Numbered from the stretch's first letter, positions 1-8,969 are shown. The stretch is 12,453 nucleotides of DNA from Gammaproteobacteria bacterium (GCA_019136395.1 JAGVUH010000173.1:1-12453); one strand, 5' to 3'. Program-made: numbers and translations. The notes: generated by a model from the sequence alone, not told the origin.

Positions 1-758
1 TTGTCGGCATGCTCCTGACCCCGCCGGACGTCATCTCCCAGACCTTGCTGGCCGTGCCCATGTGGATGCTCTACGAGGCCGGGATCTTCTTCTCCCGTTT
101 CTTCCGCAAGGATGGGGCCGAGGAGACGGAAGAGCCGCCCCCGGCGGGTCCCGGGCCGGGGGCAGGACCCGGTCGGAGTCCCCCGGGCGGTCAGTCCGCC
201 CCCGCGAGCACTGCTGAACCAGCCGTGACCGCCGGGGGTGCCGATCCAGGCACGGCGACCGCGGCGGGCGCTGGCCTGGCCAGCGTGGCGGCAGCCAGCC
301 GCGGTGGAAGCGCGGAGGGTGCGGATCCAGCATCAGCCTCCACCGCATCTCCGGCGGCGGGTTCAGCCCCGTCGTCACCCGTTGCGGGGGGCCATACCGC
401 CGCCCCGGGATTCGCCCCGGGCGAGGTCGTCATAGGCGCGGACATCGACGGGGGCGATCCCTTCGATCCCGGTCGCTTCGTCCCCTTGACCCCGGAGGAG
501 ATGGAGGCCGAACTCGATGCCATCGAGGCGGCGGAGGCGGCCCTTGACCCTCTGGCGGACCAGGCCACCGACGAGGATCAGTCCGCCCACCCAGCCACCC
601 TCGACCCCATCGATGCCCTGCTGGAACGGGTCAGGGAGCTTCGCGAGCTGGAAAACGAGGCCGGGGCCCGCCAACTTCTCTACCGGGTCCTGGCGGATGG
701 CAATGAGTCCCAGCGCTTCGTCGCGATGAACATCCTGACGGAAATGGATCAGCCCTGA
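1..758 (+). CDS. tatC: Sec-independent protein translocase TatC, C-terminal part with long tail (5' end outside window)
   Basis: This is the last part of TatC, the multi-spanning membrane subunit of the twin-arginine translocase that binds signal peptides of folded exported proteins. The frame is open from base 3 at the window edge, so the start lies outside. The first residues, [17 protein letters not shown] followed by a Phe/Arg-rich end (FFSRFFRK), match the last transmembrane helix of TatC, which in E. coli is followed by only a few dozen residues. Here about 210 more residues follow: a Pro/Gly/Ala/Ser-rich low-complexity stretch (about 100-430), an acidic Glu/Asp/Ala-rich segment (about 480-570), and a predicted helical end (about 600-755) with the pattern [20 protein letters not shown]. 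That end resembles the short C-terminal helical domain of FimV-type proteins, which is my inference. The tail should face the cytoplasm. tatA and tatB would be expected upstream. Confidence 0.9.
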   Translation, partial: VGMLLTPPDVISQTLLAVPMWMLYEAGIFFSRFFRKDGAEETEEPPPAGPGPGAGPGRSPPGGQSAPASTAEPAVTAGGADPGTATAAGAGLASVAAASRGGSAEGADPASASTASPAAGSAPSSPVAGGHTAAPGFAPGEVVIGADIDGGDPFDPGRFVPLTPEEMEAELDAIEAAEAALDPLADQATDEDQSAHPATLDPIDALLERVRELRELENEAGARQLLYRVLADGNESQRFVAMNILTEMDQP

Positions 759-924
759 AACCCACCGAACCGCACGCCGAGGGACCATTCCGACCCATCA
801 GGGCCTGGGCCGGAGCGCGATCACGCCGAGGATACGGCAACAGGTATCCCAATCAGACGTATCCCCACTTAGTCCTTGGCCTTGCGGCGCGCCAGGGAAA
901 CGCCACCGAAGACGAGCCCCGCCC

Positions 925-1902
925 ATGGCCTCCGCCACCCAACTCCATTACAAACAGAACCGGCTCAAGCAATTGCGAGCCTTTTGCCACGCCGCCCGCT
1001 CGGGCAGCGTCAGCGCCGCCGCGGATCAGATCTTCCTCAGTCAGCCCACCGTTTCCCTGCAAATTCAGGCCCTGGAACGGGAATTCGATACCCTCCTGTT
1101 CGAACGTCGCGGCCCCAAGATCAAATTGACGCCCGCTGGGGAGGTCCTGTACGAACTGGCCCAGCCCCTGGTGGAGGGCATGGACAAACTCCACGAGACC
1201 TTTTTCAGTCACTGTGGACGCGTGGATCAGGGCACCCTGGACCTGGCCGCCGGGGAATCGACCATCCTCTACATCCTGCCGGAACCGATCCGGCAGTTCA
1301 CCGCCAGCCATCCCGGGATCGAGATCAAGCTGCACAATGTCACCGGCCGCGATGGGCTGGCGATGGTGCGGGCCGACGAGGCCGACCTGGCCGTCGGCTC
1401 GATGATCGAGGTGCCTGACGACATCACCTACCGCCCCTTCGTCACCTACCGCCCCAAGCTCATCACCCCCTTCGACCATCCCCTGGCGGACAAGACCAAC
1501 GTGAGCCTGCGGGACATTGCCCCTTACGGCCTCATCCTCCCCCCCAGCCACCTCAGCACCTGGCGGACCGTGGACCTGGTGTTCCGCCAGCACAACCTGG
1601 CGTACAAGGTCGCCATGGAGGCCGGCGGGTGGGAGGTCATCAAGAAATACGTCGAGTTGGGGCTCGGCATCTCCATCGTCACCGATGTCTGCCTGACGGG
1701 CCAGGAGCATCTGGCGGCCATCTCCCTGGAACAGTATTTCCCCAAACGCAGCTACGGCATCGTCCTGCGCCGTGGCAAGTTCCTCTCGCCCCAGGCCAAG
1801 CGTTTCCTCGAGGTCCTGGATGCCAAATTCGCCGGCCAGGAAGTGGAGCCGCAGCTCCAAGGCCCCCAGCATGGCGAATGGGAGGATGCCCACCTGGTGT
1901 GA
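925..1902 (+). CDS. LysR-family transcriptional regulator, possibly of the CysB/CysL type
   Basis: A 325-residue DNA-binding regulator of typical LysR length. Residues about 14-72 form the winged helix-turn-helix (LKQLRAFCHAARSGSVSAAA, then SQPTVSLQIQALEREF and LFERRG, ending LTPAGEVL). A linker helix follows, and residues about 95-300 form the periplasmic-binding-protein-like effector domain (GTLDLAAGESTILYILPEPI, DEADLAVGSM, GLGISIVTD). The effector domain has a CysB/CysL flavour, so a role in sulfur or cysteine metabolism is possible but not shown. The ATG at 925 is the first good start and places the HTH at the usual distance; no strong Shine-Dalgarno precedes it. The gene lies 166 bp downstream of tatC on the same strand. 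No obvious target gene is divergent from it, so its regulon cannot be read from context. Confidence 0.9.
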   Translation: MASATQLHYKQNRLKQLRAFCHAARSGSVSAAADQIFLSQPTVSLQIQALEREFDTLLFERRGPKIKLTPAGEVLYELAQPLVEGMDKLHETFFSHCGRVDQGTLDLAAGESTILYILPEPIRQFTASHPGIEIKLHNVTGRDGLAMVRADEADLAVGSMIEVPDDITYRPFVTYRPKLITPFDHPLADKTNVSLRDIAPYGLILPPSHLSTWRTVDLVFRQHNLAYKVAMEAGGWEVIKKYVELGLGISIVTDVCLTGQEHLAAISLEQYFPKRSYGIVLRRGKFLSPQAKRFLEVLDAKFAGQEVEPQLQGPQHGEWEDAHLV

Positions 1903-2102
1903 GGGACCGAAAGTTCATCCGGGGATTCATCCGCCTGATTTCAGCGAACTTAGGTCAGGCTGAGGAATTACCCACCAAGGGATTGCCCACCCGACTTGTT
2001 GGACCGGAGGTAAGATCAGAAGAATAGCCGGGTGCTTCCACTGATCGAAAGGTGGTCCGACGGGAAGCGGCTGGGGGACGAGCAGGGGGGTGAGTTACGT
2101 GT

Positions 2103-2127
2103 ATTGACAGCAAAGATGCTGATCAAT
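2103..2127. repeat. Imperfect hairpin between the LysR gene and tRNA-Ser
   Basis: The arms ATTGACAGCA (2103-2112) and TGCTGATCAAT (2117-2127) pair over 10 bp with one bulged base and a 4-nt loop. On the + strand an AT-rich stretch ending in five T follows about 8 bases later, so it could be a weak terminator for the LysR transcript. On the minus strand it lies about 20 bases after the tRNA 3' end and could help end or process the tRNA precursor, but no T-run follows. The left arm contains TTGACA, a perfect -35 hexamer, without a convincing -10 at 16-18 bp. The rest of 1903-2102 shows only short weak inverted repeats and no gene. Confidence 0.35.
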
Positions 2128-2147
2128 AACCAAATTTTTATAGTATG

Positions 2148-2240
2148 TGGCGGAGAGAGAGGGATTCGAACCCTCGATGGAGTTTCAAGCCCCATACTCC
2201 CTTAGCAGGGGAGCGCCTTCAGCCTCTCGGCCATCTCTCC
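2148..2240 (-). tRNA. tRNA-Ser (anticodon GCT)
   Basis: Read on the minus strand this folds as a class II tRNA. The acceptor stem is GGAGAGA (2240-2234) with TCTCTCC (2158-2152), followed by discriminator G and an encoded CCA (2150-2148). The anticodon stem is CTCCC/GGGAG around the loop CTGCTAA, giving anticodon GCT at 2206-2204, which reads AGC/AGU serine codons. A long variable arm typical of serine tRNAs follows, and the T arm is GAGGG-TTCGAAT-CCCTC. It lies downstream of csrA on the same strand, as serV does in E. coli. A TATAAT promoter lies about 30 bases upstream of the mature 5' end. Confidence 0.97.
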
Positions 2241-2247
2241 AGAAAAT

Positions 2248-2289
2248 TGGCGGGCGTTTAAGAAGGGTGAATTATAGCCCCGCCCGCCA
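2248..2289. repeat. Perfect 9-bp inverted repeat around the tRNA-Ser promoter -10
   Basis: TGGCGGGCG (2248-2256) and CGCCCGCCA (2281-2289) are exact reverse complements separated by 24 bp. On the minus strand the second arm is followed by AATTTTCT, so a csrA read-through transcript could form a long-loop terminator-like hairpin here. A transcript starting at the tRNA promoter would contain only the second arm. The -10 of the tRNA promoter lies inside the loop. Function is unknown. Confidence 0.5.
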
Positions 2290-2300
2290 CGGGGTGCCAG
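2271..2300 (-). promoter_or_regulatory. Predicted sigma-70 promoter of tRNA-Ser
   Basis: On the minus strand CTGGCA (2300-2295, 4 of 6 matches to TTGACA) and a perfect TATAAT (2276-2271) are separated by 18 bp. The start site would be near 2264, giving a 5' leader of about 24 bases before the mature tRNA end at 2240, to be removed by RNase P. The promoter sits between the csrA stop and the tRNA, so the tRNA need not depend on csrA transcription. Confidence 0.65.
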
Positions 2301-2302
2301 CC

Positions 2303-2518
2303 CTAATCGAGATCGTCTTCGCTGTCGCTATCGGGCGGACTGGCCTGGCCGGCCTGCTCGCGCTTGATGCGCTCGTAGATCTCCTCGCGGTGGACGGCAA
2401 CGTCCCGGGGGGCGTTGACGCCGATCCGAACCTGATTGCCCTTGACGCCAAGTACGGTGACAGTGACTTCGTCACCGATCATGAGGGTCTCGCCGACCCT
2501 TCTCGTGAGTATCAACAT
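2303..2518 (-). CDS. csrA: Carbon storage regulator CsrA
   Basis: A 71-residue protein that begins [20 protein letters not shown] and continues with [18 protein letters not shown] and [10 protein letters not shown]. These are the hallmarks of CsrA/RsmA, the dimeric RNA-binding regulator that binds GGA motifs in mRNA leaders and controls translation and stability. The conserved RNA-contact residues (Leu4, Arg6, Arg7 near the N-terminus and Arg44 in the [10 protein letters not shown] region) are present. E. coli CsrA has 61 residues; the extra length here is an acidic Ser/Asp/Glu tail ([12 protein letters not shown]). The ATG is preceded by an AGGGAG Shine-Dalgarno at good spacing. The gene sits between lysC and tRNA-Ser, the usual gammaproteobacterial place after alaS. 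The leader is highly structured (separate entries), which suggests autoregulation. Confidence 0.97.
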   Translation of the reverse strand: MLILTRRVGETLMIGDEVTVTVLGVKGNQVRIGVNAPRDVAVHREEIYERIKREQAGQASPPDSDSEDDLD

Positions 2519-2520
2519 TT

Positions 2521-2557
2521 CGCGTTCTCTCCCTTACAGTCCATTACCCAGAACGCG
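2521..2557 (-). promoter_or_regulatory. Hairpin at the csrA ribosome binding site with GGA motifs in the loop
   Basis: On the minus strand CGCGTTCT (2557-2550) and AGAACGCG (2528-2521) are perfect 8-bp complements enclosing a 21-base loop. The stem ends two bases before the ATG. The loop contains AATGGACTG and the Shine-Dalgarno AAGGGAG, each with the GGA core that CsrA recognises in loops. In E. coli, CsrA represses its own translation by binding such sites. Autoregulation here is an inference from the layout. Confidence 0.55.
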
Positions 2558-2615
2558 GACCAGGAACGGCGAGGAGCGGCAAGGCCGGCTCAAGCGCTGG
2601 AACCGCGAGGCGATA

Positions 2616-2645
2616 ACCACGGAGACCTGGATACGACTCCGTGGT
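2616..2645 (-). promoter_or_regulatory. Hairpin at the predicted 5' end of the csrA mRNA
   Basis: ACCACGGAG (2616-2624) and CTCCGTGGT (2637-2645) form a perfect 9-bp stem with a 12-base loop. It begins right where transcription from the -10 at 2657-2652 would start, so it would sit at the extreme 5' end of the csrA leader, where such stems often protect mRNA. No T-run follows on either strand, so it does not look like a lysC terminator. Confidence 0.5.
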
Positions 2646-2651
2646 AATTGA

Positions 2652-2678
2652 ATTTTAGCAATAGCCAGGTGCCCTCAA
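2652..2678 (-). promoter_or_regulatory. Predicted csrA promoter with extended -10
   Basis: On the minus strand TGCTAAAAT (2660-2652) is an extended -10 (TGn plus TAAAAT, 5 of 6). The best upstream element is TTGAGG (2678-2673) at a short 15-bp spacing, so the extended -10 probably carries the promoter. Transcription would start near 2645, leaving a leader of about 127 bases before csrA. Confidence 0.4.
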
Positions 2679-2757
2679 AAGGTTTTTTCGGCGGGAGGCA
2701 GCCCTAGCGGGGCGATTATCCCGCCAATTGCAGCCATTTGGGGCTGAACATCGGCAA

Positions 2758-3981
2758 TCAGGCCGCCTTGTCCAGATCAAAGGCGGCGTGCAGGGCGCGC
2801 ACGGCGAGTTCCAGGTATTTCTCGTCAACGACCACGGAGATCTTGATCTCGGAAGTGGAGATCATGCGGATGTTGATCCCCTCCTTGGCCAGGGCGGCGA
2901 ACATCTTGCTGGCGATGCCGGCATGGGAGCGCATGCCAACCCCGACGATGGAGATCTTGGCGATACGGTCGTCACCGGTCACCTGGCGGGCGGCCATGGC
3001 CTGGGCGGTGTCCTTGAGGATCGCCAATGCGCGCTGGTAGTCGTTGCGGTGGACGGTGAAGGTGAAGTCCGTCGTCGCCTCGTCGGCGGCGATGTTCTGG
3101 ATGATCATGTCCACTTCGATATTGGCGTCCGCGATGGGACCCAGGATCTTGTAGGCCACGCCCGGCTGGTCCGGGACCCCCAGAATGGTCAGCTTGGCCT
3201 CGTCACGGGCGAATGCAATACCGGAAATGACCGCTTGTTCCACGGCGTCCTCCTCGAGTGAAATCAGCGTGCCCTCACCCTCTTCCAAGCTGGAGAGCAC
3301 GCGCAATGGGACCTTGTACTTACCCGCAAACTCCACGGAACGGATCTGCAGGACCTTGGAGCCCAGACTGGCCATCTCAAGCATCTCCTCGAAGGTGATG
3401 CGATCGAGCTTGCGGGCGCGCGGCTCCACGCGCGGGTCCGTGGTGTAGACGCCATCGACGTCGGTGTAGATCTGGCACTCGTCGGCGCTTAGCGCGGCGG
3501 CCACGGCCACGGCGGAGGTATCGGAGCCGCCCCGCCCCAGGGTGGTGATGTTGCCGTGCTCGTCGACGCCCTGGAAACCCGCGACGACCACGACGTGGCC
3601 GGCATCCAGATCGGCCCTGATGTTGGCGCCCTCGATCTCGCGGATGCGCGCCTTGTTGTGCGCGCTGTCGGTAAGGACCTGGACCTGACCGCCGGTGTAG
3701 GAGCGGGCGGGACAGCCCATGCTATCGAGCGCCATGGCCAGCAGGCCGATGGTGACCTGTTCGCCGGTGGCCATGATGACATCCAGTTCTCGGGGGTTGG
3801 GCGGATTCTGGATGGCCTTGGCCAGGCCGATGAGACGGTCCGTCTCGCCGGACATGGCCGAGACGACCACCACCACCTGATCGCCCTGATCGCGCCAGCG
3901 TTTCACCCGCCGGGCAACGTTCTGGATACGCTCCACGCTGCCGACGGAGGTGCCGCCGTATTTTTGAACAATGAGCGCCAT
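2758..3981 (-). CDS. lysC: Aspartate kinase (aspartokinase), monofunctional, with two C-terminal ACT domains
   Basis: LysC phosphorylates L-aspartate with ATP, the first step toward lysine, threonine, methionine and diaminopimelate. The 407-residue length is that of the monofunctional class. The N-terminus [15 protein letters not shown] holds the kinase motif KYGGTS (residues 7-12). [16 protein letters not shown] is the conserved nucleotide/substrate loop of the amino-acid kinase fold. About residue 265 onward come two ACT domains ([38 protein letters not shown] with [13 protein letters not shown]), which bind feedback amino acids such as lysine and threonine. The start has a strong AAGGAGA Shine-Dalgarno 5 bases upstream. 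An internal GTG start for a separate beta subunit is likely (see 3241-3255). The gene lies between alaS and csrA, each separated by its own spacer, so it is probably its own transcription unit. Confidence 0.97.
   Translation of the reverse strand: MALIVQKYGGTSVGSVERIQNVARRVKRWRDQGDQVVVVVSAMSGETDRLIGLAKAIQNPPNPRELDVIMATGEQVTIGLLAMALDSMGCPARSYTGGQVQVLTDSAHNKARIREIEGANIRADLDAGHVVVVAGFQGVDEHGNITTLGRGGSDTSAVAVAAALSADECQIYTDVDGVYTTDPRVEPRARKLDRITFEEMLEMASLGSKVLQIRSVEFAGKYKVPLRVLSSLEEGEGTLISLEEDAVEQAVISGIAFARDEAKLTILGVPDQPGVAYKILGPIADANIEVDMIIQNIAADEATTDFTFTVHRNDYQRALAILKDTAQAMAARQVTGDDRIAKISIVGVGMRSHAGIASKMFAALAKEGINIRMISTSEIKISVVVDEKYLELAVRALHAAFDLDKAA
3241..3255 (-). promoter_or_regulatory. Internal ribosome binding site and GTG start inside lysC (predicted beta subunit, 2758-3243)
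   Basis: Inside lysC, on its own strand and frame, GAGGAGG (3255-3249) stands 5 bases before GTG (3243-3241), codon 247. Initiation there would give a 161-residue protein made only of the two ACT domains. In the alpha2beta2 aspartokinases of Bacillus and Corynebacterium the beta subunit starts in-frame at about residue 246-250 and has about 160-170 residues, so both position and length fit. The Shine-Dalgarno is stronger than those of most genes in this window. The codons also encode Glu-Glu-Asp, so chance is not excluded. Confidence 0.6.
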
Positions 3982-3992
3982 GGCACTCTCCT

Positions 3993-4020
3993 TAGGTCAT
4001 TGCAATTAGGTCATTGCAAT
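3993..4020. repeat. Perfect 14-bp tandem duplication upstream of the lysC ribosome binding site
   Basis: The unit TAGGTCATTGCAAT occurs twice without a gap (3993-4006 and 4007-4020). Each unit ends in the 8-bp palindrome ATTGCAAT. The array abuts the AAGGAGA Shine-Dalgarno of lysC, so it lies in the mRNA leader or core promoter. It could be an operator with two half-sites one and a third helical turns apart, or a recent slippage duplication. Confidence 0.85.
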
Positions 4021-4040
4021 ATCTGGGGTAACCGTTCAGA

Positions 4041-4085
4041 CCTCCTCACCCCAACCCGCCCCCAACCGGGGGGAGGGAGTCAGAG
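4041..4085 (+). repeat. C/G-rich palindromic intergenic repeat, copy 1
   Basis: A C-rich arm (CCTCACCCCAACCCG, then CCCCC), a short AACC loop and a G-rich arm (GGGGGGAGGGAG) followed by TCAGAG. CCCCC 4059-4063 pairs with GGGGG 4068-4072, and CCC 4055-4057 with GGG 4075-4077. It belongs to the general type of REP-like repeats with CCCTCACCCCAACCC arms seen in many proteobacterial spacers. An inverted second copy lies at 4413-4458. Confidence 0.7.
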
Positions 4086-4132
4086 TACCAACGGCTGGCG
4101 TTACCTGAGCCCTGTTGGGGCCTGAGGGGTCT

Positions 4133-4360
4133 GAACGAATACTGTCTGGGATGGCAAACCGCGGGCCATGGCTCGTCGCCGGCGGCGCCGGGTAAGAACC
4201 GGCAACGCCGCGGCGATCCTGCTGGCCGGAATCGTTACAACCGGCGGATGATAGATGAAAATTAGCCAAGACTGAAATATAACCGCCGCCTTTCTGCGTT
4301 CGGTTGGCGTGCAACACACCCGCGGCGTATCTGCTCTTCTGGGGTGTGGCGTATTCGTTC
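4133..4360. repeat. 10-bp inverted repeat nested between the two palindromic repeats
   Basis: GAACGAATAC (4133-4142) and GTATTCGTTC (4351-4360) are exact reverse complements about 208 bp apart. Together with the outer repeat copies they give the spacer a roughly symmetric layout: repeat, arm, core, arm, inverted repeat. No target-site duplication or transposase was seen. Confidence 0.5.
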
Positions 4361-4412
4361 CGCCCCCTTGCTCCTCAAGAGGGCTTTGGTAGCCCAAGCC
4401 AAGCCGGTGGCT

Positions 4413-4458
4413 CTCTTACTCCCTCCCCCCTGGTGGGGGAGGGTTGGGGAGAGGGGGG
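4413..4458 (-). repeat. C/G-rich palindromic intergenic repeat, copy 2 (inverted relative to copy 1)
   Basis: CCCTCCCCC (4421-4429) pairs perfectly with GGGGGAGGG (4435-4443) around a 5-base loop. Its reverse complement runs CTCCCCAACCC, CCCCC, GGGGGGAGGGAG, AAGAG and aligns closely with copy 1. It starts about 20 bases after the alaS stop, so the hairpin could slow or end alaS transcription, but no T-run follows. Confidence 0.7.
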
Positions 4459-4477
4459 CTGAGAGGTTACGACCGGA

Positions 4478-7087
<2,610 letters not shown>

Positions 7088-7113
7088 GACGTGAAACTCA
7101 TTGGTTACTCGAC

Positions 7114-7617
7114 TCACTCCCGGTCACCGCGCAGGTAGCGGCGGACGAGATCCGGCGGAAAACCGCGATATTCCAGAAATCGGGCCCGACGTGCCAGTTC
7201 CTTGGGGTCGGTGGCCGGCCCCGGGCCGAATTTCTTGTCCGCCACCCGGGTGAGGAGCGCTCGCCAGTCCTCCTCGTCCCGGTCGAGGAGCGGGGCGATC
7301 AGCTCATCCTCCACCCCTCGCTCCCGTAACTCCTGGCGCAGGCGCCGCGGACCATAGCCCTTGCGCGCCCGGGCGGTGACATAGGCCTCGGCCGTGCGCT
7401 GATCGCTGACCAGATCGCTCGCCGTCAGCTCATCCAACACCGGGTCGATGGCCGCCTGCTCATGGCCCTTGGCACGAAGCTTACGCACCAGTTCCTGGCG
7501 ACTATGCTCCCGGCTGGCCAGCAGGCGCAGGGCCCGCTCCCGGATGGCGTTCTCCTCCAAGAGAAACGGGCTTGGCTCCTCCCCAGGCCCGTCACCCGGG
7601 CTCCGGTCGTCACGCAT
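7114..7617 (-). CDS. recX: Regulatory protein RecX
   Basis: RecX binds RecA filaments and limits their extension. The protein (167 residues from the ATG at 7617) shows the three-repeat helical RecX fold: [20 protein letters not shown], then [21 protein letters not shown] with [12 protein letters not shown], and a last repeat ending [20 protein letters not shown]. The start is uncertain: a GTG at 7632 in the same frame would add five residues, and neither has a strong Shine-Dalgarno. The N-terminal 25 residues are acidic and Pro/Gly-rich. The gene lies 196-211 bp after recA on the same strand and is immediately followed by alaS, the classical arrangement. The recA-recX spacer (7633-7827) holds no gene and no clear terminator. 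Confidence 0.93.
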   Translation of the reverse strand: MRDDRSPGDGPGEEPSPFLLEENAIRERALRLLASREHSRQELVRKLRAKGHEQAAIDPVLDELTASDLVSDQRTAEAYVTARARKGYGPRRLRQELRERGVEDELIAPLLDRDEEDWRALLTRVADKKFGPGPATDPKELARRARFLEYRGFPPDLVRRYLRGDRE

Positions 7618-7827
7618 CTCGTTCTCTACCACGCCACCACCGGTTTTCGTCAGGGACCCGCATCAACGACACGGGGCCTTGGCGTGAAAGTCACCACAAA
7701 GGCTTTCATAATCAGGGTTTTGGCCAGACCCCTCATGACAGTTAGTCGGATCACCCGCCTCCTCACCGCTGCCGGGTACCGCAGGCACCCCGCCCCGAAG
7801 TGAGGCCCGATGCCGTCATGCCGCGCG

Positions 7828-8868
7828 TCAACCTTCGGCCAGGCTCTCGGCGAACTCCGCGGGCGCGGCGGCATCGGCCGCCGGCAGGAGTTTTTCCCGG
7901 ATCCTGGTCTCGATCTCGGCGGCCAGGGCCGGGTTCTCCTTGAGATAGACCCGCACATTGTCCTTGCCCTGACCGATACGGGTGCCGCCATAGCTGTACC
8001 AGGCCCCGGACTTGTCGATGATGCCATGCTGGGCGCCGAGGTCGATGATCTCGCCCTCGCGGGACACGCCCTCGCCGTACAGGATGTCGAACTCGGCCTG
8101 CTTGAAGGGCGGCGCCACCTTGTTCTTGACCACCTTGACCTTGGTCTCGTTGCCGATGACCTCCTCGCCCTTCTTAATGGCGCCGACGCGGCGGATGTCC
8201 AGGCGCACCGAGGCGTAAAACTTGAGGGCGTTACCGCCGGTGGTGGTCTCCGGGCTGCCGAACATGACGCCGATCTTCATGCGGATCTGATTGATGAAGA
8301 CCACCAGGCAGTTGGAACGTTTGATGTTGCCGGTGAGCTTGCGCAGGGCCTGGGACATGAGGCGCGCCTGGAGGCCGACGTGGGAGTCGCCCATCTCGCC
8401 CTCGATCTCGGCCTTGGGGGTCAGGGCCGCCACCGAATCCACCACCACCACATCCACCGCCCCGGAGCGCACCAGCATGTCGGTGATCTCCAGGGCCTGC
8501 TCCCCCGTGTCCGGCTGAGAGACCAGCAACTCGTCCATGTTGACACCCAGGCACTTGGCGTAGACCGGGTCCAGGGCGTGCTCGGCGTCGACGAAGGCGC
8601 AGGTTCCCCCCTGCTTCTGGGCCTCGGCGATGATGTGCAGGGTGAGGGTGGTCTTGCCCGAGGACTCGGGCCCGTAGATCTCCACCACCCGGCCCTTGGG
8701 CACGCCACCCACGCCGAGGGCGATATCCAGGCCCAGGGAACCGGTGGAGATGACTTCCACATTGCGCACCATACCGGCATCGCCCATGCGCATGACCGAG
8801 CCCTTGCCAAACTGCTTCTCGATCTGGCTCAGGGCGGCGGCCAGGGCCTTCTTGCGATTTTCGTCCAT
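7828..8868 (-). CDS. recA: Recombinase RecA
   Basis: RecA polymerises on single-stranded DNA, carries out homologous strand exchange and, in SOS-proficient bacteria, triggers LexA self-cleavage. The 346-residue protein is nearly the length of E. coli RecA (353). The Walker A motif GPESSGKT lies at residues 66-73, and Walker [13 protein letters not shown] near residues 137-148. [20 protein letters not shown] covers the L2 DNA-binding loop, and [12 protein letters not shown] is conserved. The C-terminus is Ala/Glu-rich and acidic, as usual. AGGAG lies 5 bases before the ATG. recX follows downstream and thpR lies upstream on the same strand. I found no E. coli-type LexA box in the 131-bp upstream spacer. 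Confidence 0.99.
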   Translation of the reverse strand: MDENRKKALAAALSQIEKQFGKGSVMRMGDAGMVRNVEVISTGSLGLDIALGVGGVPKGRVVEIYGPESSGKTTLTLHIIAEAQKQGGTCAFVDAEHALDPVYAKCLGVNMDELLVSQPDTGEQALEITDMLVRSGAVDVVVVDSVAALTPKAEIEGEMGDSHVGLQARLMSQALRKLTGNIKRSNCLVVFINQIRMKIGVMFGSPETTTGGNALKFYASVRLDIRRVGAIKKGEEVIGNETKVKVVKNKVAPPFKQAEFDILYGEGVSREGEIIDLGAQHGIIDKSGAWYSYGGTRIGQGKDNVRVYLKENPALAAEIETRIREKLLPAADAAAPAEFAESLAEG

Positions 8869-8940
8869 CGTTGCTCCTGTCTGGGGTTTGCCCTCGCCGG
8901 GCTATCAGGCACGGGGCCGGGGAGATCTAAAAGGGGGTGA

Positions 8941-8969
8941 AGTATCGCATAGCCCTTGAGCGGCGTCAT
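8941..8969 (-). promoter_or_regulatory. Predicted recA promoter
   Basis: On the minus strand ATGACG (8969-8964, 4 of 6 matches to TTGACA) and GATACT (8946-8941, 4 of 6 matches to TATAAT) are 17 bp apart. The -10 is extended by TGC. Transcription would start near 8934, leaving a leader of about 65 bases. It lies in the spacer between thpR and recA, so recA need not depend on pncC-thpR transcription. Confidence 0.4.

Larger units (their letters stand above)
3982..4477. other. 496-bp spacer between alaS and lysC
   Basis: No convincing gene fits here. The spacer holds the 14-bp tandem duplication next to lysC, two inverted copies of a C/G-rich palindromic repeat, and a 10-bp inverted repeat nested between them. 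The only ORF of note is a 27-codon one on the + strand (4168-4251) with an Arg-rich start and no clear Shine-Dalgarno. The lysC promoter should lie here; I see a TATATT at 4281-4276 (minus) but no matching -35. Confidence 0.6.

Noticed and set aside
853..1893. A 346-codon open frame on the minus strand opposite the LysR gene
   Set aside because: Antisense shadow of the regulator; no recognisable domain, and the + strand frame has a clear HTH and effector domain.
2147..2647. A 166-codon + strand frame across tRNA-Ser and csrA
   Set aside because: It runs through the tRNA gene and antisense to csrA, both secure.
2690..2725. GGCGGGA/TCCCGCC inverted repeat after lysC as a terminator
   Set aside because: The 22-base loop is long and on the minus strand an A-run, not a T-run, follows. 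A small CAGCC/GGCTG hairpin at 2731-2746 also lacks a T-run.
8869..8890. CTGT upstream of recA as half of a LexA box
   Set aside because: No ACAG partner stands at the required distance.
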